Positions 21,826-34,649 of a DNA stretch of 64,000 nt are shown here, piece by piece. Positions within the stretch are counted from its first letter, which is position 1. Every line of letters begins with the position of its first letter. Below the pieces are notes generated by a model. The model made no database searches. It was not told the DNA's origin and worked only from the letters and a program-made list of their open reading frames with translations. Source of the DNA: Liolophura sinensis. Lineage: Eukaryota > Mollusca > Polyplacophora > Chitonida > Chitonidae. The stretch covers positions 5,233,246 through 5,297,245 of the forward strand of contig NC_088296.1 in NCBI RefSeq assembly GCF_032854445.1. Direction: 5' to 3'. The translations under genes were made by a program, and so were the position numbers.

Positions 21826-22680
21826 ACTATTTAAAGGCCATTGGCACGTAACATAAAACGTAGTACATATAGATATAAATAACATATACATGCGATTCTT
21901 TACATTGTTATATTGTAATTTTCCAGTTTACCTGTTTTAAAAATACTTGTGTCTATTTTGGTGTTCACATTCAAAACCATTACCCCGGCCCCTGTTTTCA
22001 ACTGTTGTCGCCACGATATGGCAGGAAAACTACTGATGTGGCGCTAAGCCATAATCATTCATCCGTTGTTGGACTGGCTGGTCAGGAGGTACATTTAGCG
22101 GTTGATTTGGTTGTTTCAGCACGTTCGCGTCTCTGCCTAATCCAACATCTTTGGGAACACGTTTTGGGTCATGTGGTTTGGATAGTTAGGATGCACCCAC
22201 AGTCTGATCAAATTGAGGTGTTGACAATTTAAACCACAGATATTTTGTTCAAGGCAATATTTAATATTTATTTATTCATGTTCAAAAATAATGCACGAGG
22301 AATTGGGATGAAGATTTGTCTCCGTATTGAAGAGTGCAGAAGCACTGATTGGATGGCACAAAGACAGTCTAGGTTGTGTGTACACTATAAATGTACACAC
22401 TGCCATTGTACACCGAGTTGAAAAAAATCAGAACTTGGTCTGCTTTGGTTAAAACTGACAACTCTTTGCCAGCGTTACTAACACTCAATCCCCCATCTCT
22501 GCAAGGCATGTATAGGTTTTTTTTAAATCTGCTTTTAATTATGGCCGAACGGTTTTGTTCCATTTTTCATGTTCACCACCATAGGAAACCAACCACCGTC
22601 TCGTGTTTTCAACTTGTCGCCACGATATGGCGGAAACATTTGCCGACGTGGCGTTTGGCCATAATCATCTTTTATTCGGT
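21826..22680 (-). repeat. Upstream-module pair A and B, unit 1
   Basis: Part A (21826-22075) and part B (22500-22680) each contain a TTTTCAACT...GTCGCCACGATATGGC core, followed by GATGTGGC/GACGTGGC and CATAATCAT. They are diverged duplicates of each other. Both resemble the modules at 12820-13045 and 14405-14605. Confidence 0.6.
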
Positions 22681-23061
22681 ATGTATTGACAAGTCCAACA
22701 TGATATTTACACATCGTCAGAATGCTTGACCAATGTCATTTTATTTAATACTTATATTTAATTGACCTATATCTTTTTAAGACATTGGGGGAATGGGCAC
22801 AATATCTTAAACTATTTGATATCATTGACCCATGGTTATCAGCTGGTCAGTACCTTCTCTGATCCACACATAACCCCACTTTTAGGTCAGTTAACAGGAT
22901 ACATGCGACCAATGGTCATTTTAGATACACACCCATTTATGATGTACGGGAAAAAACTATACGTTACTATACCTTTATTAAGTCTTCACAAACTTCATAG
23001 GTTGTTTCTTTACTTGTTTTCAACGAGCAGGATATCGTGAAGGTTAAAACTTGAGCAGCTC

Positions 23062-23265
23062 GTGGAACTTGCTGCTGGTTCGGGGTACCTTATCCAATCA
23101 AAACTCCTTGTAAAGATTTCCAAAACCATCTTTGTAATCTTGCCACATCCGGTAAAATGTGGGAGCTATGTTGGAATTGCAGTTCGTATTTTAACAACTT
23201 TCGACTGGTTTCAGTATCCTGATTTACTTACGACAAACTATGTCCAAGCCGATATTGTCAAATAA
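23062..23265 (-). pseudogene. Second fibrinogen-related exon, unit 1, with stop codons
   Basis: On the minus strand the sequence reads FYRMWQDYKDGFGNLYKEF, then a TGA stop where Trp is expected, then LDK. Further stops lie upstream. The nucleotide sequence is clearly homologous to 20100-20335, so it is a diverged internal duplicate within the unit. Confidence 0.7.
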
Positions 23266-23760
23266 AAACAATATAAAATAAGAAAAACACCCAAAATGAG
23301 AGACAGCCGTCCTGAACTGCCCGGTCATACAAGGCTAAAACTGGGTAATACCAAAAGATACAAGATTATCCCAGAACATGTTTACAAACTGAATTTCTCA
23401 ACCCACAAAAATGTATTGAGATGGACGAAGGCTAGGCACATCACCTGCCCCCGAAAAAGTGAAACCCGGGGATAAGAGGCCCGCCTGCCGGGAAGTATGA
23501 ATGGTGCCAACCCGTCCCACTATACTACGAGAACGGACGTTATCCTCTGGCAGCTCCTACAGATTGGGGTACCTCTGGCAACCGATAAAACCGACAGGCG
23601 CTCTGCATCAGGACCCCTCAATCAGCAGGGTTCGTATGCCTCAAAGGGTACAGAATTCCAAGCCACATATTCACGTTTTCCAGGCCTGTTGGAACTCTTT
23701 TTTGTACTACATAAAATTTACTTAAGCAGTGTGTCCATGCTTAATGTTATGGATGCCTGG

Positions 23761-23886
23761 GGCCTGTCTTACAAAGCAGGTGTAAACTACGTCAGACGCA
23801 ACTTCCATAGCAACATATGTCTTCAGTGTGGCAGTCATGACAGTTACATCTGAGTGTAGGCTTACACCCTCTTTGTAAGACAGGCC
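23761..23886. mobile_element. 126 bp MITE, unit 1
   Basis: Begins GGCCTGTCTTACAAAGCAGG and ends with the inverted counterpart CTTTGTAAGACAGGCC. The terminal inverted repeats are 25 bp with two mismatches. There is no coding capacity. CTGG on both sides may be a target duplication. Confidence 0.8.
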
Positions 23887-24989
23887 TCTGGCATTTTAGA
23901 ATACACCTTCCTGTAAGTGGTATGACCCAAGTTGTGTATGTGATATATTCTGAAGAAAGGCTACTTGGGTCACGCACTTTTACGACGGGCATTTCAAAAA
24001 TGTCAGATATTTAATTTTATTCAGGCATGCATGTGCTATATTACATGATGTATAATGGTGAAGGGCCTTTGTCCAAGTCAGCCTTTGTCCATTATACAGG
24101 CCATACACATGTAAAAGTATTTTTTCAAACTTCATGCGTCTGTAGGTTACAGGAACCGCAGAAACAGGCTGGCTGAGTTAGGTGCGCTATTGGCTTTTTT
24201 ACACATTACCGCATGAGATTTGTAATAGAACAGCATAGGCTTTAAATCAGACTTTGTAAGCCACGTGGTCTGTCTGGCCGAGAAAAGCCAATAGTGTGCC
24301 TTAGAGCTCCAAGGTCATTGTAAAGGTATGACTTTGGGCAGAACAAGTACTGAGTGGGAGTGACTGTGAGAACCAACATTACAGTTTTCAAAATGTATGA
24401 TGCTGCATTACATTGTACATGCAGTTTGTAGAGAAATTACCACACTCAACTAACAGTTGAAGCCCAACTCAACAACATGTACACATCATAATTTATAACA
24501 AAAATAAACAAGTTTCTGGAAGGTAAAACTTTAATAATGAAAGAAAAAAATCAACAATACACTAAACACACCAGTGAGAGCGAACACACGAGAGAAGCGG
24601 TCATCAGTTTTCAATGATGCCGGGCAGACAATGAATATTCCAGGCATGAATTCCATGTTCAAATTCCAGTTCAAATTCGTAGTCCGTGAATGAGTTCCAT
24701 GTCAAATAACAGCTAAACAAGTATCTCAGTCGCGCTTTCATTGCAACTGTTCATAAAGGCATCATGCTGATGTAATGAGCATGGTTACCTTTACAGCCCC
24801 TAGCCCCAGGTTAAGCGGTATTACATACAGTTTGAAAATGTCGAGCGTTACAGACCCTAACCGATCAGATTGTGATTCAAAAGTAACCGACGATTACGTC
24901 TTTCCCCTTTAAAACCCAACCGTCACCACTAACCGAACAATTGCCTGCATCAAGCAAGTGAACTCTTGATGAAATCGTAGTGTGGAAAT

Positions 24990-25189
24990 AGGTTATGTTT
25001 GGGTACCTTATCCAACCAAAACTCTTCGTAAAGGTTTCCAAACCCGTCCGTGTAATCTTGCCACTTGCGGTATAATATCGGAGCTGTGCTTGAATTGCAC
25101 TTTGTATCCTTACATCTTCCTGCTGGTTTCAATATCCTGCTTGATGTATGACAAACTATATCCAAGCCGATGTTGTGAAATAAAGACAA
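24990..25189 (-). CDS. Fibrinogen-related domain exon, unit 2
   Basis: Equivalent of 20153-20335: LYRKWQDYTDGFGNLYEEFW is preserved without stops, followed by the same GATAAG/GTACCC donor-like border near 25006. The protein sequence differs from unit 1 at only a few positions (for example TAPIL for TAPTL). It has the same limits: flanking exons of the domain are not visible. Confidence 0.6.
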
Positions 25190-26810
25190 TAATAACTATG
25201 GCTGCAAAGCAGCGATAACGGGTGAACCAGCCAATGACGGCACAGACAACCCCATGCAGTCGCAAAAACTTCAACTACTATCTTTCTGGTTGAAGGTATT
25301 ATAGGCACTTTCCATGTAAATACAACAGTATGTGCATCAGTCGACTACTTCTGAGAAAGGACAAGGGCACAGTTTCGACCGTGTTTTCCACGCTTACACC
25401 ATTGTCTATTCTATTGTCTAAGGAAAGGTAATCGTGCAATATGAAGAATTCGCCTTTGGTCTGACCGACAAAAACAACTGGAAAACAACATTCGGATAAT
25501 AACATGGGATACCTTGTCAATAATTATTTCAGGAGGCAACATTCTCACATTTCGGTTGAAGTTCGATGGTGGAAATAACTCAATTAATCGTACCAAATCC
25601 ATCAATGCTGTCTGCCGTACCTCATCCGCGCAAATGTATTTGTATGTAATATGTTAAAATTGCAGTAGGAGCTTAGTCCGTCTTCATTCTGTTGTATTTT
25701 TCCACTTCGTCAGCCTTAATGAACATGTTCAGTTATGTTTGATTTAAGTCGGACTTTCATAGACATGTACCTAGGACGATAAATCATTTCCAAAGTGCGC
25801 AATACCATGCATCATGGACGTGTTGTACCCAGACTAAGTGTGGGTGCAACCCAGACTAAGTCTCAACATACCATATCTATCATAAGATATTGTCTTTCGA
25901 ATTTAATCAAAATTAAAGTGCAAATAGCTGATTTGAAACGTTTTTTTTATTTAATTGGCGATAAGATGTTACCAGAACCACACCGAAAACCAGTCTCTGC
26001 CTGGGGTTAAAACTTATTCTCGGTAGGATATGGCTTTTTGGCTAATAATTCAGCAAAGTTTTGCTGAAATAAGGGCTTAATATTCGGATTGTAAATAAAT
26101 ATATATTTACGGGTGAAAGAAGGGGAACAGGGCTGCGGCTGTCAAAGATTAGCTGGCCTCTTTTGTTCGTCTTCCATCCGCCTCTTCAATGTTTTATGCC
26201 GAGGCGAGGGCTATTCCCCTAAACTTACCACGTGTTGCTTCTTGGCGACCCCAATGGGCAGTGATATGCACTGACTCGCTCACCTTTCTGCCGATTGGCA
26301 ATAGAGAATTAAAAAATTAAAAACAAAACGTTTATTCTAGATATTCTAGCCATACATAGGAATGAATGAATGATTATAGCTTAACGCCAGCCATACATAG
26401 GAATCTAAGTAAAACAGGCAAACATTATGTACTGTTGGATACCATGTCATATTGGTATCCTTGGAAAACCGTCACGTCAAGCTAACACTGACGTTAATAA
26501 ACCAATATCCAAAAATTAAACTTCCATTTAGGATATGTGTCAAATATTTTGACATACATTCGCCTGTGGCGGGGTGAATTGGACCTTCACGTTCATAATA
26601 AACTGCATGAAATTCATTGTTATGGGCTATTATTCTTATGCATATGGTATGTCTCAAACAAATAGTTTTAACGAGGTTCTATAGTGGGCATTTTCGTTTA
26701 GCACACAATTGTATTCTTGATGTGGACTGTGCTCCAGAGTTTGTTGGATGTGAAGCTGAATACGGCAACATGGTATATGATTTGTTTGACCCCATTGCTA
26801 GCGATGCTTA

Positions 26811-27665
26811 ACTATTTAAAGGCCATTGGCACGTAACATAAAACGTAGTACGCATAGATATAAATAACATATACATGCAATTCTTTACATTGTTATATTG
26901 TAATTTTCCAGTTTTACCTGTTTTAAAAATACTTGTGTCTATTTTGGTGTTCGCATTCAAAACCATTACCCCGGCCCCTGTTTTTAACTGTTGTCGCCAC
27001 GATATGGCAGGAAAACTGCTGATGTGGCGCTAAGCCATAATCATTCATCCGTTGTTGGGCTGGCTGGTCAGGAGGTACATTTAGCGGCTGATTTGGTTGT
27101 TTCAGCACGTTCGCGTCTCTGCCTAATCCAACATCTTTGGAACACGTTTTGGGTCATGTGGTTTGGATAGTTAGGATGCACCCACAGTCTGATCAAATTG
27201 AGGTGGTGACAATTTAAACCACAGATATTTTGTTCAAGGCAATATTTAATATTTATTTATTGATGTTCAAAAATAATGCACGAGGAATTGGGATGAAGAT
27301 TTGTCTCCGTATTGAAGAGTGCAGAAGTACTGATTGGATGGCACAAAGACAGTCTAGGTTGTGTGTACACTATAAATGTACACACTGCCATTGTACACCG
27401 AGTTGAGAAAAATCAGAACTTGGTCTGCTTTGGTTAAAACTGACAACTCTTTGCCAGCGTTACTAACACTCAATCCCCTATCTCTGCAAGGCATGTATAG
27501 TTTTTTTTTAATCTGCTTTTATTTATGGCCGAACGGTTTTGTTCCATTTTTCATGTTCACCACCATATCGGAAACCAAGCACCGTCTCGTGTTTTCAACT
27601 TTTCGCCACGATATGGCGGAAACATTTGCCGATGTGGCGTTAAGCCATAATCATCTTTTATTCAG
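26811..27665 (-). repeat. Upstream-module pair A and B, unit 2
   Basis: Equivalent of 21826-22680 with few differences; part A is about 26811-27060 and part B about 27485-27665. Confidence 0.6.
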
Positions 27666-28056
27666 TATGTATTGACAAGTGCAACATGATATTTACACAT
27701 CGTCAGAATACCATTTACTTGACCAATGTCATTTTATTTAATACTTATATTTAATTGACCTATATCTTTTTAAGACCTTGGGGGAATGGGCACTATATCT
27801 TAAACTATTTGATGTCATTGACCCATGGTTATCAGCTGGTCAGTACCTTCTCTCTGATCGACATATAACCCCACCTTTAGGCCAGTTAATAGGATACATG
27901 CGACCAACGGTCATTTTAGATGTACACCCATTTATGATGTACGGGAAAAAACTATACTTTACTATACCTTTATTAAGTCTTCACACACTCCATAGGTTGT
28001 TTCTTTACTTGTTTTCAACGAGGAGGATATCGTGAAGGTTAAAACTTGAGCAGCTC

Positions 28057-28260
28057 GTGGAACTTGCTGCTGGTTCGGGATACCTTATCCAATCAAAACT
28101 CTTTGTAAAGATTTCCAAAACCATCTTTGTAATCTTGCCACATCCGGTAAAATGTGGGAGCTATGTTGGAATTGCAGTTCGTATCTTAACAACTTTCGAC
28201 TGGTTTCAGTATCCTGATTTACTTATGACAAACTATGTCCAAGGCAATATTGTCAAATAA
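28057..28260 (-). pseudogene. Second fibrinogen-related exon, unit 2, with stop codons
   Basis: Same as 23062-23265, including the TGA in place of the Trp codon after KEF. The shared stop shows that the damage predates the tandem amplification. Confidence 0.7.
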
Positions 28261-28756
28261 AAACAATATAAAATAAGAAAAACACCCAAAATAAGAGACA
28301 GCTGTCCTGAACTGCCCGGTCGTACAAGGCTAAAACTGGGTAATACCACAAGATACAAGATTATCCCAGAACATGTTTACAAACTGAATCTCTCAACCCA
28401 CAAGAATGGAATGATGTGGACGAAGGCTAGGCACATCACCTGCCTCCGAAAAAAAGAAACCCGGGGCTAAGCGTGTCGCCTGCCCGGGAAGTATGCATGG
28501 TGCCAACCTGTCCCACTATACTACGAGAACGGACGTTATCCTCTGGCAGCTCCTACAGCTTGGGGGTACCTCTGGCAACCGATAAAACCGACAGGCGCTC
28601 TGCATCAGGACCCCTCAATCAACAGGGTTCGCATGCCTCAAAGGGTACAGAATTCCAGGCCCCATATTCACGTTTTCCAGGCCTGTTGGAGCTCTTTTGT
28701 ACTACACAAAAATTTACTTAAGCAGTGTGTCCATGCTTAATGTTATGGATGCCTGG

Positions 28757-28882
28757 GGCCTGTCTTACAAAGCAGGTGTAAACTACGTCAGACGCAACTT
28801 CCATAGCAACATATGTCTTCAGTGTGGCAGTCATGACAGTTACATCTGAGTGTAGGCTTACACCCTCTTTGTAAGACAGGCC
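28757..28882. mobile_element. 126 bp MITE, unit 2
   Basis: Same length, ends and position within the unit as the copy at 23761-23886. Confidence 0.8.
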
Positions 28883-29983
28883 TCTGGCATTTTAGAATAC
28901 ACCTTCCTGTAAGTGGTAAGACCCAAGTTGTGTATGCGATATATTCTGAAGAAAGGCTACTTGGGTCACGCACTTTTACGACGGGCATTTCAAAAATGTC
29001 AGATATTTTATTTGTATTCAGGCATGCATGTGCAATATTACATGCTGTATATTGGTGGAGGGCCTTTGTCCAAGTAAGCATTTGTCCATTATACAGGCCA
29101 TACACATATAAAAGTATTTTTTCAAACTTCATGCGTCTGTAGGTTGCAGGAACCGCAGAAACAGGCTGGCTGAGTTAGGTGCGCTATTGGCTTTTTTACA
29201 CATTACCGCATGACATTTGTAATAGTACAGCATAGGCTTTAAATCAGACTTTGTGAGCCACGTGGTCTGTCTGGCCGAGAAAAGCCAATAGTGTGCCTTA
29301 GAGCTCCAAGGTGAGTGTAAAGGTATGGCTTTGGGCAGAACAAGTACTGAGTGAGAGTGACTGTGAGAACCAGCATTACAGTTTTCAAAATGTATGATGC
29401 TGCATTACATTGTACATGCAATTTGTAGAGAAATTACCACACTCAACTGACTAACAGTTGAAGCCCAACTCAACAACATTTACACATCATAATTTATAAA
29501 AATTGACAAGTTTCTGGGAGGTAAAACTTTAATAATGAAAGAAAAAAAATCAACAACACACTAAACACACCAGTGAGAGCGAACACACGAGAGAAGCGGT
29601 CATCAGTTTTCAATGATGCCGGGCAGACAATGAATATTCCAGGCATGAATTCCATGTCAAAGTTCAAATTCGTAGTCCGTGAATGAGTCCCATGTCAAAT
29701 AACAATTAAACAAGTACTTCAGTCGCGCTTTTAATTGCAACTGTTCATAAAGGCATCATGCTGATGTAATGAGCATGGTTACCTTTACAGCCCCTAGCCC
29801 CAGATTAAGCGGTATTACATACAGTTTGAAAATGACGAGCGTTACAGACCCTAACCGATCAGATTGTGATTCAAAAGTATCCGACGATTACGTCTTTCCC
29901 CTTAAAAACCCAACCATCACCACTAACCGAACAATTGCCTGCATCAAGCAAGTGAACTCTTGATGAAACCGTAGTGTGGAAAT

Positions 29984-30183
29984 AGGTTATGTTTGGGTAC
30001 TTTATCCAACCAAAACTCTTCGTAAAGGTTTCCAAACCCGTTTGTGTAATCTTGCCACTTGCGGTATAATGTCGGAGCTGTGCTTGAATTGCACTTTGTA
30101 TCCTTACATCGTCCTACTGGTTTCAGAATCCTGCTTGATGTGTGATAAACTATATCCAAGCCGATATTGTGAAATAAAGACAA
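29984..30183 (-). CDS. Fibrinogen-related domain exon, unit 3
   Basis: Equivalent of 20153-20335 and 24990-25189; the frame is open and reads LYRKWQDYTNGFGNLYEEFW. The donor-like border is GATAAA followed by GTACCC. The exon stays open in all three units, unlike its diverged partner in each unit, which may reflect constraint or simply the recency of the duplication. Confidence 0.6.
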
Positions 30184-31192
30184 TAATAACTATGGCTGCA
30201 AAGCAGCGATAACGGGTGAATCAGCCCATGACGGCACAGACAACCCCATGCAGTCGCAAAAACTTCAACTACTATCTTTCTGGTTGAAGGTATTATAGGC
30301 ACTTTCCATGTAAATACAACAGTATGTGCATCAGTCGACTACTTCTGAGAAAGGACAAGGGCACAGTTTCGACCGTGTTTTCCACGCTTACACCATTGTC
30401 TATCCTATTGTCTAAGGAAAGGTAATCGTGCAATATGAAGAATTCGCCTTAGGTCTGACCGACAAAAACAACTGGAAAACAACATTCGGATAATAACACA
30501 GGTTACCTTGTCAATAATTATTTCAGGAGGCAGCATTTTCACATTCGATGGTGGAAATAACACAATTAATCGTACCAAATCCATCAATGCTGTCTGCCGT
30601 ACCTCATCCGCGCAAATGTATTTGTATGTAACATGTTAAAATTGCAGTAGGAGCTTAGTCCGTCTTCATTCTGTTGTATTTTTCCACTTCGTCAGCCTTA
30701 ATGAACATGTTCAGTTATGTTTGATTTAAGTCGGACTTTCATAGACATGTACCTAGGACGATAAATCATTTGCAAAGTGCGCAATACCATGCATCATGGA
30801 CGTGTTGTACAAGAAACCCAGACTAAGTCTCAACATACCATATCTATCATAAGATATTGTCCTTCGAATTTAATCAAAAGTGAAGTGCGAATAACTGATT
30901 TGAAACGTTTTTTTTAATTTAATTGGCGATAAGATGTTACCAGAACCACACCGAAAACCAGTCTCTGCCTGGGGTTAAAACTTATTCTCGGTAGGATATG
31001 GCTTTTTGGCTAATAATTCAGCAAAGTTTTGCTCAAATAAGGGCTTAATATCCGGATTGTAAGTAGATATATACTTACGGATGAAAGAAGGGGAACAGGG
31101 CTGCGGCTGTCAAAGATTAGCTGGCCTCTTTTGTTCGTCTTCCATCCGCCTCTTCAATGTTTTATGCCGAGGCGAGGGCTATTCCCCTGAAC

Positions 31193-31585
31193 TTAACACG
31201 TGTTGCTTCTTGGCGAGCCCAGTGGGCAGTGATATGCACTGACTCGCTCACCTTTCTGCCGTTTGGCAATAGAGAATAAAAAAGTTAAAAATAAAACGTT
31301 TATTCTTGATATTCTAGTCATACATAGGAAACTAAGTAAAAGAGGCAAACATTGTGTGCTGTTGGATACCGTGTCATATTGGTATCCATGGAAAACCCGT
31401 CGCAAGAGGCTAACACTGACGTTAATAAACCAATATCCAAAAATTAAACTTCCATTTAGGATATATGTTAGATATTTTGACATACATTCGCCTGTGGCGG
31501 GGTGAATTGGACCTTCACGTTCATAATAAACTGCATGAAATTCATTGTCATGGGCTATTATTCTTATACATATGGTATGTCTCAA
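31193..31585 (-). CDS. Unit 3 open frame of unknown nature
   Basis: A 130-codon minus-strand frame (starts MRHTICIRIIAHDNEFHAV, ends PLGSPRSNTC) is open in unit 3 only. The equivalent DNA in units 1 and 2 is interrupted. The composition is hydrophobic in the middle (NGSLIFGYWFINVSVSLL). No family is recognised, and it may be a chance frame. Confidence 0.2.
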   Translation of the reverse strand: MRHTICIRIIAHDNEFHAVYYEREGPIHPATGECMSKYLTYILNGSLIFGYWFINVSVSLLRRVFHGYQYDTVSNSTQCLPLLLSFLCMTRISRINVLFLTFLFSIAKRQKGERVSAYHCPLGSPRSNTC

Positions 31586-31738
31586 ACAAATAGTTTTAAC
31601 GAGGTTCTATAGTGGGCATTTTCGTTTAGCACACAATTGTATTCTTGATGTGGACTGTGCTCCAGAGTTTGTTGGATGTGAAGCTGAATACGGCAACATG
31701 GTATATGATTTGTTTGACCCCATTGCTAGCGATGCTTA

Positions 31739-32585
31739 ACTATTTAAAGGCCATTGGCACGTAACATAAAACGTAGTACATATAGATATAAATAACATAT
31801 ACATGCGATTCTTTACATTGTTATATTGTAATTTTCCAGTTTACCTGTTTTAAAAATACTTGTGTCTATTTTGGTGTTCGCATTCAAAATCATTACCCCG
31901 GCTCCTGTTTTCAACTGTTGTCGCCACGATATGGCAGGAAAACTGCTGATGTGGCGCTAAGCCATAATCATTCATCCGTTGTTGGACTGCCTAGTCAGGA
32001 GGTACATTTAGCGGTTGATTTGGTTGTTTCAGCACGTTTGCGTCTCTGCCTAATCCGACATCTTTGGGAACACGTTTTGGGTCATGTAGTTTGGATAGTT
32101 AGGATGCACCCACAGTCTGATCAAATTGAGGTGGTGACAATTTAAACCACAGATATTTTGTTCAAGGCAATATTTAATATTTATTTATTCATGTTCAAAA
32201 ATAATGCACGAGGAATTGGGATGAAGATTTGTCTCCGTATTGAAGAGTGCAGAAGCACTGATTGGATGGCACAAAGACAGTCTAGGTTGTGTGTACACTA
32301 TAAATGTACACACTGCCATTGTACACCGAGTTGAAAAAAATCAGATCTTGGTCTGCTTTGGTTAAAACTGACAACTCTTTGCCAGCATTACTAACACTCA
32401 ATCCCCCATCTCTGCAAGGCATGTATAGTTTTTTTTTTAAATCTGCTTTTAATTATGGCCGAACGGTTTTGTTCCATTTTTCATGTTCACCACCATATCG
32501 GAAACCAACCACCGTCTCGTGTTTTCAACTTGTCGCCACGATATGGCGGAAACATTTGCCGATGTGGCGTTAAGCCATAATAATG
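31739..32585 (-). repeat. Upstream-module pair A and B, unit 3
   Basis: Equivalent of 21826-22680; part A is about 31739-31988 and part B about 32420-32585. Confidence 0.6.
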
Positions 32586-32986
32586 TTTTATTCAGTATGT
32601 ATTGACAAGTCCAACATGATATTTACACATCGTCAGAATACCATTTACTTGACCCAATGTCATTTTATTTAATACTTATATTTAATTGACCTATATCTTT
32701 TTAAGACCTTGGAGGTATGGGCGCTATATCTTAAACTATTTGATGTCATTGACCCATGGTTATCAGCTGGTCAGTACCTTCTCTCTGATCGACATATAAC
32801 CCCACCTTTAGGTCAGTTAATAGGATACATGCGACCAATGGTCATTTTAGATATACACGCCTTTATGATGTACGGGAAAAACTATACGTTACTATATCTT
32901 TATTAAGTCTTCACAAACTTCATAGGTTGTTTCTTTACTTGTTTTCAACGAGGAGGATATCGTGAAGGTTAAAACTTGAGCAGCTC

Positions 32987-33190
32987 GTGGAACTTGCTGC
33001 TGGTTCGGGGTACCTTATCCAATCAAAACTCTTTGTAAAGATTTCCAAAACCATCTTTGTAATCTTGCTACATGCGGTAAAATGTGGGAGCTATGTTGGA
33101 ATTGCAGTTCGTATTTTAACAACTTTCGACTGGTTTCAGTATCCTGATTTACTTATGACAAACTATGTCCAAGCCGATATTGCCAAATAA
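32987..33190 (-). pseudogene. Second fibrinogen-related exon, unit 3, with stop codons
   Basis: Equivalent of 23062-23265 and 28057-28260, with the same TGA after KEF. Confidence 0.7.
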
Positions 33191-33684
33191 AAACAATATA
33201 AAATAAGAAAAACACCCAAAATGAGACACAGCCGTCCTGAACTGCCCGGTCATACAAGGCTAAAACTGGGTAATACCAAAAGATACAAGACTATCCCAGA
33301 ACATGTTTACAAACTGAATCTCTCAACCCACAAAAATGGAATAAGATGGACGAAGGCTAGGCACATCACCTGCCCCCGAAAAAAATGAAATCCGGGGCTA
33401 AGAGGCCCGCCTGCCGGGAAGTATGAATGGTTCCAACCCGTCCCACTATACTACGAGAACGGACGTTATCCTCTGGCAGGTCCTGCAGATTGGGGTGCCT
33501 CTGGCAACCGATAAAACCGACAGGCGCTCTGCATCAGGACCCCTCAATCAACAGGGTTCGCATGCCTCAAAGGGTACAGAATTCCAGGCCCCATATTCTC
33601 GTTTTCTAGGCCTGTTGGAGCTCTTTCGTACTGCATAAAATTTACTTAAGCAGTGTGTCCATGCTTAATGTTATGGATGCCTGG

Positions 33685-33810
33685 GGCCTGTCTTACAAAG
33701 CAGGTGTAAACTACGTCAGAGGCAACTTCCATAGCAACATATGTCTTCAGTGTGGCAGTCATGACAGTTACATCTGAGTGTAGGCTTACACCCTCTTTGT
33801 AAGACAGGCC
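33685..33810. mobile_element. 126 bp MITE, unit 3
   Basis: Third copy at the equivalent position, same length and terminal inverted repeats. Confidence 0.8.
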
Positions 33811-34649
33811 TCTGGCATTTTAGAATACACCTTCCTGTAAGTGGTATGACCCAAGTTGTGTATGCGATATATTCTGAAGAAAGGCTACTTGGGTCACGCA
33901 CTTTTACGACGGGCATTTCAAAAATGTCAGATATTTTATTTGTATTCAGGCATGCATGTGCTATATTACATGCTGTATATTGGTGGAGGGCCTTTGTCCA
34001 AGTAAGCCTTTGTCCATTATACAGGCCATACACATGTAAAACTATTTTCTCAAACTTCATGCGTCTGTAGGTTGGAGAAACCGCAGGAACAGGCTGGCTG
34101 AGTTAAGTGCGCTATTGGCTTTTTTACACATTACCGCATGAGATTTGTAATAGTACAGCATAGGCTTTAAATCATACTTTGTGAGCCACGTGGTCTGTCT
34201 GGCCGAGAAAAGCCAATAGTGCGCCTTAGAGCTCCAAGGTGAGTGTAAAGGTATGGCTTTGGGCAGAACAAGTACTGAGTGAGAGTGACTGTGAGAACCA
34301 ACATTACAGTTTTCAAAATGTATGATGCTGCATTACATTGTATATGCAATTTGTAGAGAAATTACCACACTCAATTGACTAACAGTTAAAGCCCAACTCA
34401 ACAACATTTACACATCATAATTTATAACAAAAATAGACAAGTTTCTGGGAGGTAAAACTTTAATAATGAAAGAAAAAAATCAACAACACACTGAACACAC
34501 CAGTGAGGGCGAGTTTCAATGATATACATGTTGGCTTTTTTCTTACTGCCAAGACTCTGACCCTAAATTTGTTTAAAACTGGTTGCTTCTTGTGTTCTTG
34601 TTTTAGAGTTATTCTTTTTATCTAGGAGATGTTGCCTTCGCGGGACAGT

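Larger units (their letters stand above)
20053..34511. repeat. Three tandem copies of a ~4.9 kb unit
   Basis: Copies run about 20053-24909, 24910-29901 and 29902-34511. Offsets between equivalent sites are 4854-4995 bp (units 1 to 2) and 4928-4994 bp (units 2 to 3). Similarity is high throughout, with small indels. Unit 1 lacks a ~60 bp segment present in units 2 and 3 (about 25430-25490 and 30420-30480), and unit 2 has a ~40 bp extra piece near 26362. The last ~320 bp of the unit (24586-24909) are missing from the end of copy 3. Each unit carries two fibrinogen-like exon regions, two upstream-module copies and one MITE. The pattern indicates recent local segmental duplication. Confidence 0.92.

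Noticed and set aside
21587-21826. Plus-strand 79-codon frame repeated in the three units as a small secreted protein
   Set aside because: It is kept only because the units are recent copies; start regions differ and no family or splice context supports it.
23062-23265. Plus-strand frames (MELAAGSGYLIQSK) as genes in each 4.9 kb unit
   Set aside because: They lie antisense to a stop-containing fibrinogen-like exon and have no domain of their own.
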